Shown here piece by piece: positions 37,446 to 47,448 of a stretch of 64,000 nt of DNA. Numbering within the stretch: the stretch's first letter is position 1; each line of letters opens with the position of its first letter. The stretch spans positions 503,898 to 567,897 of the forward strand of contig NZ_CP059218.1 in the NCBI RefSeq assembly GCF_014252335.1, read 5' to 3'. Under the pieces are notes generated by a model, which made no database searches, was not told the DNA's origin, and saw only the letters and a list, made by a program, of their open reading frames with translations. The position numbers and the translations under genes are program-made. Source of the DNA: Blattabacterium cuenoti. GTDB lineage: Bacteria; Bacteroidota; Bacteroidia; Flavobacteriales; Blattabacteriaceae.

Positions 37446-39502
37446 AAATATCATATAATTGGCTCAAACAATATATTAATTTTAATCTCAATATAAAAAA
37501 AATATCCGATATATTAATAAATCTAGGATTTCTAGTAAAAAATATACAAAACAATATAATAGATATTGAAATGCCTCCTAATCGTCCTGATGCCATTAGT
37601 TATTATGGTATAGCAAGAGATTTATATGCTTTTTTAAAATTTAAAAATTATAAAAAAAATGTATTATTTCTTAATACACCAAAAGTATATCAATATCATG
37701 ATAATGAAAATTTAAAACAAAATAATTTTCAAATATCAATTGATCCAACTATTAAATGTATAAGATATTCTTATATAATAATTTTTAATACAAAAATTGA
37801 TAAATCACCACCTTGGTTACAAACTATATTAGAATCTATTGGAATTAAATCAATTAATAATATTATTGATCTTACAAATTTTATTATGTATGAATTAGGA
37901 CAACCTATACAAATTTTAAATATAGATCAAATAGAAGGTAAAAAAATTTTCATTAAATTAACAAATAACATCCATTTAAAAAATCAAGTAGAAGTTCATA
38001 CCAATCATACCAAATGTATGATAATATATGATATAGCAAAACCATTATTAATTAGAAATAATCAATTAATAAATGAAAACATAAATCAAAATATTTTACT
38101 ATTATGTATCAATTTACCGTATAAAAATATTCAACATTTTGATTTACATAATTTTATACAGAATGATTCAATAAGGTTTTTAGAAAAAAATATAGATCCT
38201 AATAACACATTACGTGCTTTAAGTAGATTTATTTTTTTACTAGAAAAAATAAATAATAAAAAAATATTTTTTTCTAATATTATTGATAATTATTTAAAAC
38301 CCATTTATCCTATACCAATAACAATACGTTATAAAAAAATTATAGATGTAATTGGAAAACGAATTTCCAAACAAATTATAAAACAAATTATTTTACTATT
38401 AGTAATCAAAATTATAGAAGAAAATGAAAAATCACTTACAGTACTTATTCCTATTTATAGAATAGATATTAAAAGAGAAATAGATTTAATTGAAGAAATT
38501 ATCCGTATATATGGTATTAATAAAATAACAAATAAATATAATAATAAACTTAAAACTTATCCATATACTTATTATTATAATAACACTACAACAAGCGAAA
38601 ATATAAAATATTTAGTAACTAATCAATTAATAAATCATGGATTTCAAGAAGTTATCAATTTACCTATGATAAATGATAAAAATCAAGAAATCATTGATTT
38701 AAATTCTTATATGAAAATCAAATCTATTCATGTTAAAAATCCAATTAATAAACATTACGATTCTATGCGAACCAATCTTTTTTTTGGCATGATAAATAAT
38801 TTGAAATCAAATTTTCATAAAACTGATAATGATATAAAATTTTTTGAATTAGGAAAAATTTTTTATGATAAAAAAAATCATTTTTGCGAAAAAAATTATT
38901 TAGGATTAAGTATATTAGAAAGCAAAAATAATAATAATTCTATTGAATATCTATTTTTATATTTAAAAGGTATTTTAGAACAAATTTTTCAAAAAACTGG
39001 AATTAAAAATTATACTCAAAAGATTTCTAATCACCCATTACTACACAATAGCATATTAATGATATATAAAAAAAATAACTTAGCAGAAATAGGAATCTAT
39101 AAAAATCATATAAAAGGTAAACAAGTAGTTTATGCAGAAATATATTGGGAATATTTTATATTATCAGTTATCAAGAACAAAAATTTCACGTTGTATAAAC
39201 ATTATAAATTTCCTATTTTAAAAAGAGATTTATCCATTTTAGTAGATAAAAATATATTATTTGAGACAATTTATCAAACATTAAAAAAACAACAATATAA
39301 ACTCAAATTAATCAAAAATATACAAATATCAGATTTATATGAAGGTAAAAATTTACCTATTTCAAAAAAATCTTACATGATCAGATTTTGGTTTGGAAGC
39401 AACAAACAAACATTAACTAATTCTATAATTACTAATCTAATAGATAATATCATCATTTTTTTAAAAAAAGAATTAGGAGCCGATATTAGAAGAAATATCT
39501 AA
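37442..39502 (+). CDS. pheT: phenylalanyl-tRNA synthetase beta subunit lacking the OB-fold (B2) domain
   Basis: This is the beta subunit of the alpha2beta2 PheRS. It starts MKISYNWLKQYI and keeps B1, B3/B4, B5, the catalytic-like core and a C-terminal anticodon-binding FDX-ACB domain (KFPILKRDLSILVDK). After LGFLVKNIQNN the sequence jumps straight to DIEMPPNRPDAISYYGIARDL. In homologues about 110 residues of EMAP/OB-fold tRNA-binding B2 domain lie between these points. That accounts for 686 instead of about 800 residues. The frame is open, so this is a clean internal deletion. Its end overlaps convergent glyS by 30 bases. Confidence 0.93.
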   Translation: MKISYNWLKQYINFNLNIKKISDILINLGFLVKNIQNNIIDIEMPPNRPDAISYYGIARDLYAFLKFKNYKKNVLFLNTPKVYQYHDNENLKQNNFQISIDPTIKCIRYSYIIIFNTKIDKSPPWLQTILESIGIKSINNIIDLTNFIMYELGQPIQILNIDQIEGKKIFIKLTNNIHLKNQVEVHTNHTKCMIIYDIAKPLLIRNNQLINENINQNILLLCINLPYKNIQHFDLHNFIQNDSIRFLEKNIDPNNTLRALSRFIFLLEKINNKKIFFSNIIDNYLKPIYPIPITIRYKKIIDVIGKRISKQIIKQIILLLVIKIIEENEKSLTVLIPIYRIDIKREIDLIEEIIRIYGINKITNKYNNKLKTYPYTYYYNNTTTSENIKYLVTNQLINHGFQEVINLPMINDKNQEIIDLNSYMKIKSIHVKNPINKHYDSMRTNLFFGMINNLKSNFHKTDNDIKFFELGKIFYDKKNHFCEKNYLGLSILESKNNNNSIEYLFLYLKGILEQIFQKTGIKNYTQKISNHPLLHNSILMIYKKNNLAEIGIYKNHIKGKQVVYAEIYWEYFILSVIKNKNFTLYKHYKFPILKRDLSILVDKNILFETIYQTLKKQQYKLKLIKNIQISDLYEGKNLPISKKSYMIRFWFGSNKQTLTNSIITNLIDNIIIFLKKELGADIRRNI

Positions 39503-40918
39503 TAATTTTTTCAATATTTTTGTCATACTAATTTTTTCTCTTAAAATATGGGAGATGGAAGCTATTGGAATTCTTTTTTGTTGCATAGTATCTCTATCTC
39601 TCATAGTTACTGTATTATTATTAATAGTATCATAATCTACAGTAAAACAAATAGGAGTACCTATAGCATCCTGTCTTCTATATAATTTTCCAATAGAAGT
39701 TTTTGCGTCATAAATTAATTTATGATCTATTTTAAGATCATTAAATATTTTTTTTGCAATTTCTGGAAGACCTTTTTTTGAAACTAATGGTAATATTGCT
39801 GCTTGAATAGGAGACAAATAATAAGGAATTTTTAATACAATCCTATTATTACCATTGGGTATTTTTTCTAACTTTAAAGAAGAAGAATATATAGCTAATA
39901 AAATTCTATCTAACCCAAGTGAAGTTTCAATTACATAAGGAATATAATTGTTTTTTGATTGTTCAAAAACTCTTAATTTTTTGTTTGAAAAACATTCATG
40001 TTTTCTTAAATCAAAATCTGTACGACAATGTATACCTTCTATTTCTTTAAAACCAAAAGGAAAATTAAATTTTATATCTGTTCCATAACTTGCATAATGA
40101 GCTAATTTTTTTTGTTCTATCATTTGATATTTATTATTTCCTAAATTAAGTTCTAAATGCCATTTTAAACGTAATTTTTTCCAATAATTATACCATTTTT
40201 TTTCTTCTTTTGGAGAAATAAAAAATTGTAATTCCATTTGTTCAAACTCACGCATACGAAAAATAAATTGTCTAGCTATTATTTCATTTCTAAATGATTT
40301 TCCCACTTGTGCAATACCAAATGGTATTTTCATTCTAATTGATTTTTTTACATTAATAAAATTAGTAAAAATTCCTTGAGCAGTTTCTGGACGTAAAAAA
40401 AATCCTCCTTGTGTTTCATTTATTTTAAACATCATATTAAATAAATGAATATTAGTCCAATTTTGTGATCCATAAATGGGATCACAAATATTTAATTTTT
40501 TTATCAAAGATTCAATATCATCTAACTTATTATTTAATAAATATTTATCCAATATGTCTAAAATTTCTTTTTTATTTTTTGGATTGTTTTTTAATAAAGA
40601 TTCTTTGATTAGAATTTCTGGACTATATCTCTTGTTAGAATCTTTATTATCAATTGATAAATCATTAAATTTATCTATATGTCCAGATGCTTTCCATACA
40701 TCAGTATGCATTAAAATCGAAGAATCTAATCCAACTATATTATCATGCAGTTGAATCATAGATCTCCACCAATATTCTTGGATATTTTTTTTTAATTCTA
40801 TTCCATATGGACCATAATCATAAATAGAACTTATTCCACCATAAATTTCACTAGAAGGATAAATAAATCCATAATGTTTTGCATGAGATACTAAAAAATG
40901 CAAATTTGTTTGATTCAT
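39473..40918 (-). CDS. glyS: glycyl-tRNA synthetase, dimeric class II
   Basis: This is the single-chain (alpha2) GlyRS type, 481 residues. The N-terminal motif region HAKHYGFIYPSSEIYGGISSIYDYGP, the FLRPETAQGIF glycine-site segment, the motif 2 FRNEI region with REFEQMELQFF and motif 3 GLDRILLAI are all present. A C-terminal anticodon-binding domain follows. It lies 5 bases after trxB and overlaps pheT by 30 bases at its 3' end. Confidence 0.95.
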   Translation of the reverse strand: MNQTNLHFLVSHAKHYGFIYPSSEIYGGISSIYDYGPYGIELKKNIQEYWWRSMIQLHDNIVGLDSSILMHTDVWKASGHIDKFNDLSIDNKDSNKRYSPEILIKESLLKNNPKNKKEILDILDKYLLNNKLDDIESLIKKLNICDPIYGSQNWTNIHLFNMMFKINETQGGFFLRPETAQGIFTNFINVKKSIRMKIPFGIAQVGKSFRNEIIARQFIFRMREFEQMELQFFISPKEEKKWYNYWKKLRLKWHLELNLGNNKYQMIEQKKLAHYASYGTDIKFNFPFGFKEIEGIHCRTDFDLRKHECFSNKKLRVFEQSKNNYIPYVIETSLGLDRILLAIYSSSLKLEKIPNGNNRIVLKIPYYLSPIQAAILPLVSKKGLPEIAKKIFNDLKIDHKLIYDAKTSIGKLYRRQDAIGTPICFTVDYDTINNNTVTMRDRDTMQQKRIPIASISHILREKISMTKILKKLLDISSNIGS

Positions 40919-40923
40919 TTTTT

Positions 40924-41874
40924 TTATAAAATATTATTCAAATATTTGTCTAAATCTAATGCGGCCATACATCCAGTTCCAGCTGAAATAATAGCCTGAC
41001 GATATATAGGATCTTGTACATCTCCTGCTGCAAATACTCCTGGTTTATTAGTAGATGTATTCCCATTTTGAACGGAAATATAACCTAAATTATCCATGAT
41101 AATTTGATTTTTAAATATTTTTGTATTTGGAACATGTCCAATAGCAATAAATAATCCACTAATTAAAATCGTATAACTTTTCTCATTTTTTGAATCAAAG
41201 ACTTTAATTCCTTCTAAAAACTGTTTACCTATAAACTTTACAATATGAGAACAAAAAAAAATTTTTATATTTTTTTTTTGAAAAATTATTGTTTGCAATA
41301 TTTTAGATGCTTTAAAATAATTTTTTCTTACTAAAAGATAAACATTATTACAAATTTTAGATAAAAAAATAGCTTCTTCTAAAGCAGTATCTCCACCACC
41401 TACAACAGCAACATCTTTTCCTTTATGAAAAAATCCATCACATGTAGCACAAAAAGAAATTCCTAATCCTAATAATTCTTTTTCTTTTTTTATATCTATA
41501 CCTAACAATTTAGGATTAGAACCAGTTGCAATAATTAACCCTATACTTCGTATATATTCTTTTTTACTATAATAAATATAATGTATACCTCCTTTTTTAT
41601 CAGATAATTCTACTTGAATAACATTTTTAGGAATTAAAATAACCTTAAATTTTTTGGCTTGTTCTTTGCAAAATTCCATAAATTGAGAACCATTAATACC
41701 TTGCGGATATCCTAAATAATTATCAATATAATGTGTAGTCGTTAATTGTCCTCCTGGCATCGATCCCATAAACATAATTGGATTAAGATCAGCACGTGCT
41801 GCATATATAGATGCAGAATATCCAGCTGGTCCAGATCCAATAATTACGCAATTGTTGATTTTATTTTTAAACAT
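40924..41874 (-). CDS. trxB: thioredoxin reductase
   Basis: This FAD/NADPH enzyme reduces thioredoxin. The FAD motif is IIGSGPAGYSASIYAARA, the redox pair is Cys142/Cys145 in FCATCDG, and the NADPH motif is VVGGGDTALEEA. The C-terminal GVFAAGDVQDPIYRQ is typical. The 316 residues are normal. It is the first gene before glyS on the minus strand and is divergent from the HsdR-N-like gene. Confidence 0.97.
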   Translation of the reverse strand: MFKNKINNCVIIGSGPAGYSASIYAARADLNPIMFMGSMPGGQLTTTHYIDNYLGYPQGINGSQFMEFCKEQAKKFKVILIPKNVIQVELSDKKGGIHYIYYSKKEYIRSIGLIIATGSNPKLLGIDIKKEKELLGLGISFCATCDGFFHKGKDVAVVGGGDTALEEAIFLSKICNNVYLLVRKNYFKASKILQTIIFQKKNIKIFFCSHIVKFIGKQFLEGIKVFDSKNEKSYTILISGLFIAIGHVPNTKIFKNQIIMDNLGYISVQNGNTSTNKPGVFAAGDVQDPIYRQAIISAGTGCMAALDLDKYLNNIL

Positions 41875-41899
41875 AAAAACATTATTTTGTGTTTTTAAT

Positions 41900-42334
41900 A
41901 TGTCAGATTTTAATTGTTTTATTACAAATTATTTATATTTAACTTATGTTAATAAAAAAACTTATATCTTCTGCAATATTAGAAAAAAATTTTATGCATT
42001 TACTGGAGAAGAATTAGTGCGACAATATATAATATTTTTATTAAAACAAAAACATTATAAAACATCTGATATATCTATAGAATATCCTTTTCAAATTAAT
42101 AATGTAAATAATAGATTGGATCTTTTAGTTTATAAACAACAAAAACCATATTTATTGATTGAATGTAAATCTCCAAATATTTCAATTACACAAAAAACAT
42201 TAGATCAAATTTCTAAATATAATCTAAAAATAAAAGCACCATATTTAATGATTAGTAATGGAATTAAACATTTAATCTTGAAAATCAATAAATATCATAA
42301 AAAATATTTATTTATGGATGATATTCCATTATAA
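41900..42334 (+). CDS. HsdR N-terminal-like PD-(D/E)XK orphan protein
   Basis: This 144-residue protein has a PD-(D/E)XK nuclease core: RLDLLVYKQQKPYLLIECK supplies D, E and K, as in the HsdR N-terminal domain family (HSDR_N_2). It has no helicase domain and no methylase or specificity partner, so it is not a restriction system. I chose ATG 41900 (MSDFNCFIT) over an earlier TTG-like start to avoid overlapping trxB. Standalone proteins of this kind are common in Bacteroidetes; their function is not known to me. Confidence 0.82.
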   Translation: MSDFNCFITNYLYLTYVNKKTYIFCNIRKKFYAFTGEELVRQYIIFLLKQKHYKTSDISIEYPFQINNVNNRLDLLVYKQQKPYLLIECKSPNISITQKTLDQISKYNLKIKAPYLMISNGIKHLILKINKYHKKYLFMDDIPL

Positions 42335-42337
42335 ATA

Positions 42338-43351
42338 TTAATAACAATTATGAATATACTCTATCAGATCTACTATTTTATATGCATAACCTACTTCATT
42401 ATCATACCATGATATTATTTTCACAAAAGTAGAATTTAACATCATACTTGAACTTGCATCAAAAATAGAAGTTCTAATATCTCCTATAAAATCTGTAGAA
42501 ACGACTAATTCGTCAGTATATCCTAATATTCCTTTTAATGATGTTTCAGATGCAATTTTCATACTAGATTTAATTTCATTATAATTTGTATAAGATTTTA
42601 AACAAACAGTTAAATCTAAAACAGAAGCATCTAATATTGGAACTCTAAAAGCCATTCCAGTTAATTTACCATTGAGACTTGGAATGATTTTTCCAACTGC
42701 ATCTGCCGCACCAGTAGATGAAGGAATAATATTATTTAATGATGATCTACCAGATCTCCAATCTTTAGAAGAAACAGAATCAACTACTTTTTGTGTTGCA
42801 GTAGATGCATGTATTGTAGTCATTAATCCTTTTATAACTCCAAAATTATCATTTAACACTTTCACAATAGGAGCTAAACAATTAGTAGTACAAGATGCAT
42901 TAGAAACTATAGAAGGCTGATGAATTTTGAATGTTTGATGATTCACACCCATTACATACATAGGAATATCCTTATCTTTTGGTGGGGCAGATAATATTAC
43001 TTTTTTTACTCCAGATTTTAAATGAAGACTAGCTAATTCTTTAGTTAAAAATAATCCTGTAGATTCTACAACATATTCAACATCCAATTTATTCCATTTT
43101 AAATTATATGGATTTGTTTCATTAGTAACTGTTATTTTGTTGCCATTTACAATTAAATCATTACCTTCTATATTAATTTCACCTTTAAATTTTCCATGAA
43201 TTGAATCATATTTTAACATATAAGCTAAATAATCAATTGGCGCTAAATCATTAACGGAAACAATATGAAAATTTTCTTTTTCTATAATAGAACTTAACAC
43301 CATTTTTCCTATTCTTCCAAGACCATTGATTCCTATTTTAATCACAGACAT
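42338..43351 (-). CDS. gapA: glyceraldehyde-3-phosphate dehydrogenase
   Basis: This NAD-dependent enzyme works in glycolysis/gluconeogenesis. It opens [15 protein letters not shown], has catalytic Cys154 in [12 protein letters not shown], and ends with the conserved [16 protein letters not shown]. The 337 residues are normal. It is the last gene of the lpxC/fabZ-efp-sucD-pth-lepA-gapA run, 10 bases after lepA. Confidence 0.97.
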   Translation of the reverse strand: MSVIKIGINGLGRIGKMVLSSIIEKENFHIVSVNDLAPIDYLAYMLKYDSIHGKFKGEINIEGNDLIVNGNKITVTNETNPYNLKWNKLDVEYVVESTGLFLTKELASLHLKSGVKKVILSAPPKDKDIPMYVMGVNHQTFKIHQPSIVSNASCTTNCLAPIVKVLNDNFGVIKGLMTTIHASTATQKVVDSVSSKDWRSGRSSLNNIIPSSTGAADAVGKIIPSLNGKLTGMAFRVPILDASVLDLTVCLKSYTNYNEIKSSMKIASETSLKGILGYTDELVVSTDFIGDIRTSIFDASSSMMLNSTFVKIISWYDNEVGYAYKIVDLIEYIHNCY

Positions 43352-43361
43352 AATAAAATTT

Positions 43362-45179
43362 TTAATTTTTTACTTTTAAAAAATTGATAAACGTAGAATT
43401 AGGAATATTTACTTTACCTATTTGACGCATTTTTTTCTTTCCTTTTTTTTGTTTTTCTAATAATTTTCTTTTTCTAGATATATCACCTCCATAACATTTA
43501 GCAGTTACATCCTTTCTTAAAGCTTTGACTGTCTCCCTTGCAACAATTTTACCAGAAATAGATACTTGAATCGGTATACTAAACTGATGTTTTGGAATAA
43601 GTAAAGATAATTCATGACAAATTTCTTTTGCTCGTATTAACATATAATTTTTATGAACAAGAATAGATAAAGGATCAATTTGTTGATGATTAATAAATAT
43701 AGTCAGTTTTTTTAAATCAGAACTTTTATAAGTTAAAAAATTATAATCAAATGATGCATATCCTCTAGAAATAGTTTTTAATTTATTATAAAAACCGAAC
43801 ATAATTTCAGATAGTGGCATTTCAAACGAAAAATTAACTCTTTTTCCAAAAGATAAATATTTATGTGATCCAATCATATTACCACGTTTTTCCATACATA
43901 AAGAAATAATAGATCCTATAAAATTTTCTTTACTTATAATATTAACTAAAACATAAGGTTCCTCTATTTTAATCAGTTTCTCCATATCAGGAAATTCTGA
44001 AGGATTATTGATGATCATAAAACCATTAATATTTTTTTTAAAAACTCTATAAGACACATTAGGAACCGTAATAATAACATTCAATCCATACTCTCTTTTT
44101 AAACGTTCTTTTATAATTTCCATGTGCAGTATTCCTAAAAATCCACAATGAAATCCATAGCCTAATGCAGAAGAAGATACGGTATTAAAAATTAAAGAAG
44201 CATCATTTAACTTTAATTTTTCCATTGATGAAAGTAATTCCTCATAATCATTAGAATCAGAAGGATAAATACTAGCAAATACCATTGGTTTTACTTCTTC
44301 AAAATCATCTATAGATGTTAATGCAGGATCTTTATCATTTGTAATGGTATCTCCAACTTTCACTTCATCCGCATTTTTTATTCCAGACACAACATAACCA
44401 ACATCACCAGTTATTATCTCATTTTGAGCTATTTTTTTTAATTTTAATTTACCTATTTCATGTGCATAATAAATTTTCCCAGTGGACATAAATCTAAGTT
44501 TTTGTCCTTTTTTTATCACTCCATTCATTACTTTAAAATAAGCAATAATTCCTTTAAAAGGATTATAAACAGAATCAAAAATCATAGCTTGAAGAGGATA
44601 ATGTAAATTTCCTTTAGGATGTGGTATTTGTGTAATAATGTTTTCTAATACCTGTTTAATACCTATACCTTGTTTAGCACTAACAGATATAATCTCTTTA
44701 TGAGATTTACATCCTAATAATTCCATCATTTCACAAATAGTATTATCATATCTAGGGTCATTATTATCTAATAAATCCACTTTATTAATAATTGGAATAA
44801 TAATAAGTTTTTTTTTCAATGCTAAATACAAATTAGATATAGTTTGTGCTTGAACACTTTGTGTACAATCGACTACCAATAAAGCACCTTCACAAGTAGC
44901 AATAGAACGAGAAACTTCATAAGAAAAATCTACATGACCAGGCGTATCTATTAAATTTAGAGTATACATATTATTTTTATAACTATAGTTCATATGAACT
45001 GCATGACTTTTAATAGTAATTCCTCTTTCTCTTTCTAATTCCATATCATCTAATAACTGATTTTTGTTGTTATTAGAAGGTATAATAGTATTTGTGAATT
45101 CTAATAATCTATCAGCTAAAGTACTTTTACCATGATCTATATGTGCTATAATACAAAAATTACGAATATAACGAATCAT
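43362..45179 (-). CDS. lepA: elongation factor 4 (LepA)
   Basis: LepA is a translational GTPase related to EF-G that helps stalled or misassembled ribosomes. The G1 motif [18 protein letters not shown] and NKVD are present. The C-terminal LepA-specific domain has [28 protein letters not shown]. The 605 residues are normal. It follows pth after a gap of about 118 bases. Confidence 0.96.
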   Translation of the reverse strand: MIRYIRNFCIIAHIDHGKSTLADRLLEFTNTIIPSNNNKNQLLDDMELERERGITIKSHAVHMNYSYKNNMYTLNLIDTPGHVDFSYEVSRSIATCEGALLVVDCTQSVQAQTISNLYLALKKKLIIIPIINKVDLLDNNDPRYDNTICEMMELLGCKSHKEIISVSAKQGIGIKQVLENIITQIPHPKGNLHYPLQAMIFDSVYNPFKGIIAYFKVMNGVIKKGQKLRFMSTGKIYYAHEIGKLKLKKIAQNEIITGDVGYVVSGIKNADEVKVGDTITNDKDPALTSIDDFEEVKPMVFASIYPSDSNDYEELLSSMEKLKLNDASLIFNTVSSSALGYGFHCGFLGILHMEIIKERLKREYGLNVIITVPNVSYRVFKKNINGFMIINNPSEFPDMEKLIKIEEPYVLVNIISKENFIGSIISLCMEKRGNMIGSHKYLSFGKRVNFSFEMPLSEIMFGFYNKLKTISRGYASFDYNFLTYKSSDLKKLTIFINHQQIDPLSILVHKNYMLIRAKEICHELSLLIPKHQFSIPIQVSISGKIVARETVKALRKDVTAKCYGGDISRKRKLLEKQKKGKKKMRQIGKVNIPNSTFINFLKVKN

Positions 45180-45297
45180 ACAAAAATTAATTAAAAAAAA
45201 CCTTTAAGTAAAATAAGGAAATATTATTACCTATTCAATTTCAATCAATAGGATTACTAATATTATATTCTATACTACTTAATTAAACTACAAGGTA

Positions 45298-45911
45298 TTA
45301 TTTAATCATATTATTATTTAATTTACATTTATGATTAAAAAGATTCATAGTATATATTAATCCATGAACTACAAATGAAAAAATTATATCCATACTAATA
45401 TCTAAATTTTTTAATATATATTCTAATTCATTTTGATACCAAGTACCTAATACATAATCTTCTATTTTATATTTTTTTATCAAAAAATCATTTTTGATAC
45501 CAAATCTAAGACGTGCATAATTAGAATTTTCTAATTCTTTTTCAATACTTTTCAATCCATTATGTCCAGCAGTTCCACCTTTTCCTTTTAAACGAAAATT
45601 GCCAAAATTAAGATAAATATCATCTAATATGATAAGGATGTTCTGTAAAGACACTTTTTTTTTTTCATCCAATATTTTACTGCATGGCCACTTTCATTAA
45701 CATATGTATAAGGCTTTAAAAAAAATATTTTTTTATGTTTATATGATAACATTGAAGAAATAAATCCAAATTTTTTTTTTATAAAAGTAAATGAATACTT
45801 TTCAGATATTTTATCTAATATCAAAAATCCAATATTATGTCTAGTATAATTATACCTTTTTCCAGGATTACCTAATCCTATTATTAAATATTTTATATTA
45901 TTATCATACAT
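45298..45911 (-). CDS. pth: peptidyl-tRNA hydrolase, split by a frameshift at a poly(A) tract
   Basis: Pth recycles peptidyl-tRNA and is normally essential. The first frame (45911-45624) carries YLIIGLGNPGKRYNYTRHNIGF with the catalytic His. The second (45672-45298) carries ILIILDDIYL, the catalytic Asp and TAGHNGLKSI. The break is in an A11 tract (minus strand; 45665-45655), between WMKKKK and VSLQNI. One more A, or two fewer, restores a single frame. All active-site residues survive across the two frames. It may be expressed by polymerase slippage, be a sequencing error, or be newly dead. Confidence 0.88.
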
Positions 45912-45914
45912 ATC

Positions 45915-46832
45915 TCATAATATATTATTGATTTTATTACTTCTTATCTTATCGCACATAATTTCATGTACTCTAATACCAATTTCATACAGTGATTTTA
46001 CCATATGTATACCACATGTTTCTAATATTTTCATTTTTGATTGTGCTGTTTCAATTTCTTTTCCTATAATAGCGCCTGCATGACCCATAGTAATACCTTT
46101 AGGCGCAGTTTGACCAGCTATAAAACCAATTATAGGTTTTTTATTTATAGTTGGTAAATTTTTAAACCATTTTGCTGCATCTATCTCTAATTGTCCTCCA
46201 ATTTCTCCAATTAAAACAATACATTCAGTTTCTATATCATGCAAAAATAAATTAATTACATCCTTAATATTTATTCCAATAATAGAATCACCACCTATTC
46301 CAACTGCTGTGGAAATTCCATAACCAATTTTTAATATTTGATCTGCTGCTTCATAAGTTAATGTTCCTGATCTAGAGACAATTCCTATATTACCTTTTTT
46401 TCTAAAAACAATATTTGGCATAATTCCAATTTTTGATTTATCTGACGAAACTATTCCAGGACAATTGGGTCCAATTAAATAGCTGTTCTTACCTTTTAAA
46501 AAAGATTTTACTCTAATCATATCATATATTGGAATTCCTTCTGTAATACAAACAATAATTTTCATTTTAACACTAATAGCTTCCATAATAGCGTCTGAAG
46601 CAAATGCAGATGGAACAAAAATAATACTTACATTACCATTGGTATGCTTTACAGCTTTTTCCATAGTATTAAAAATCGGAAGTCCTAAAGATATTTGACC
46701 ACCTTTACCTGGAGTTACTCCACCAACTATTAATGTTCCATAATTCAACATTTGTTGAGTATGAAATAAACCTTCTTTACCAGTTAATCCCTGAACAATT
46801 ACACGAGAATTTTCATTAACTAAAATACTCAT
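45915..46832 (-). CDS. sucD: succinyl-CoA synthetase alpha subunit
   Basis: This is the alpha subunit of the TCA-cycle enzyme that makes ATP or GTP from succinyl-CoA. The CoA site GLTGKEGLFHTQQM and the active-site histidine in MGHAGAIIG are present, along with IGPNCPGIV. The 305 residues are near normal. The beta subunit SucC is not in the window. It is 3 bases upstream of pth. Confidence 0.95.
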   Translation of the reverse strand: MSILVNENSRVIVQGLTGKEGLFHTQQMLNYGTLIVGGVTPGKGGQISLGLPIFNTMEKAVKHTNGNVSIIFVPSAFASDAIMEAISVKMKIIVCITEGIPIYDMIRVKSFLKGKNSYLIGPNCPGIVSSDKSKIGIMPNIVFRKKGNIGIVSRSGTLTYEAADQILKIGYGISTAVGIGGDSIIGINIKDVINLFLHDIETECIVLIGEIGGQLEIDAAKWFKNLPTINKKPIIGFIAGQTAPKGITMGHAGAIIGKEIETAQSKMKILETCGIHMVKSLYEIGIRVHEIMCDKIRSNKINNIL

Positions 46833-46845
46833 AACAAATAATAAA

Positions 46846-47439
46846 TTATTTTATTTTTTTTGTTTTTATTCTTTCTATATAAGATTTTTTATATGTATTA
46901 ATTTTAATAAATTCTCCAGCATTTATAAATACAGGCACTAATAATGTATTTAGAGTTTCTAAAATAGCTATTTTACTAGATTTTTGAATAATATCTCCTT
47001 TTTTTACAGAAATGGTATCTTTAATTTGCAAAATAACAGTAGATGGCATTTTAATACATAAAATTCTTTTTATATTATTTTCAATTTGAAAATAAATATA
47101 AAAATTCATTCCTTCTTTGATAAATTCAATATTTTTCATAAATATATTATCAATTTGAATTGTTTGATAATTTTCAATATTCATGAAATAAAATAATTGT
47201 TTTATTTTATATAAAAATATATAAATTTTTGATTTTACTTCAACTTCTGGTATTTTATGTTTTGAAGGAAAATTCTGTTCTAATATATTTTGATTAATAA
47301 CATGTCTTAATTTAGTCCTCATAAATGCATCTCCTTTTCCAGGTTTGACATGCATAAAATCAATTACTTTATAAATTTCATTATTATATTTTATATATAA
47401 TCCTTTTTTAATATGTACATAAAGTTTTTTTTTTAACAT
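46846..47439 (-). CDS. efp: elongation factor P
   Basis: EF-P relieves ribosome stalling at proline runs. The N-terminal KOW-like domain carries the loop HVKPGKGDAFMRTKLRH, whose Lys is the position modified in many species. OB-like domains II and III follow. The 197 residues are slightly above 188. It lies between lpxC/fabZ and sucD with gaps of 9 and 13 bases. Confidence 0.94.
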   Translation of the reverse strand: MLKKKLYVHIKKGLYIKYNNEIYKVIDFMHVKPGKGDAFMRTKLRHVINQNILEQNFPSKHKIPEVEVKSKIYIFLYKIKQLFYFMNIENYQTIQIDNIFMKNIEFIKEGMNFYIYFQIENNIKRILCIKMPSTVILQIKDTISVKKGDIIQKSSKIAILETLNTLLVPVFINAGEFIKINTYKKSYIERIKTKKIK

Positions 47440-47448
47440 AACATTTTA

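Noticed and set aside
40476..40754. 92-codon plus-strand frame inside glyS
   Set aside because: Antisense shadow of glyS, with no start context or family pattern.
41900..42334. Restriction-modification system
   Set aside because: Only an HsdR-N-like nuclease core is present; no helicase, methylase or specificity subunit is nearby.
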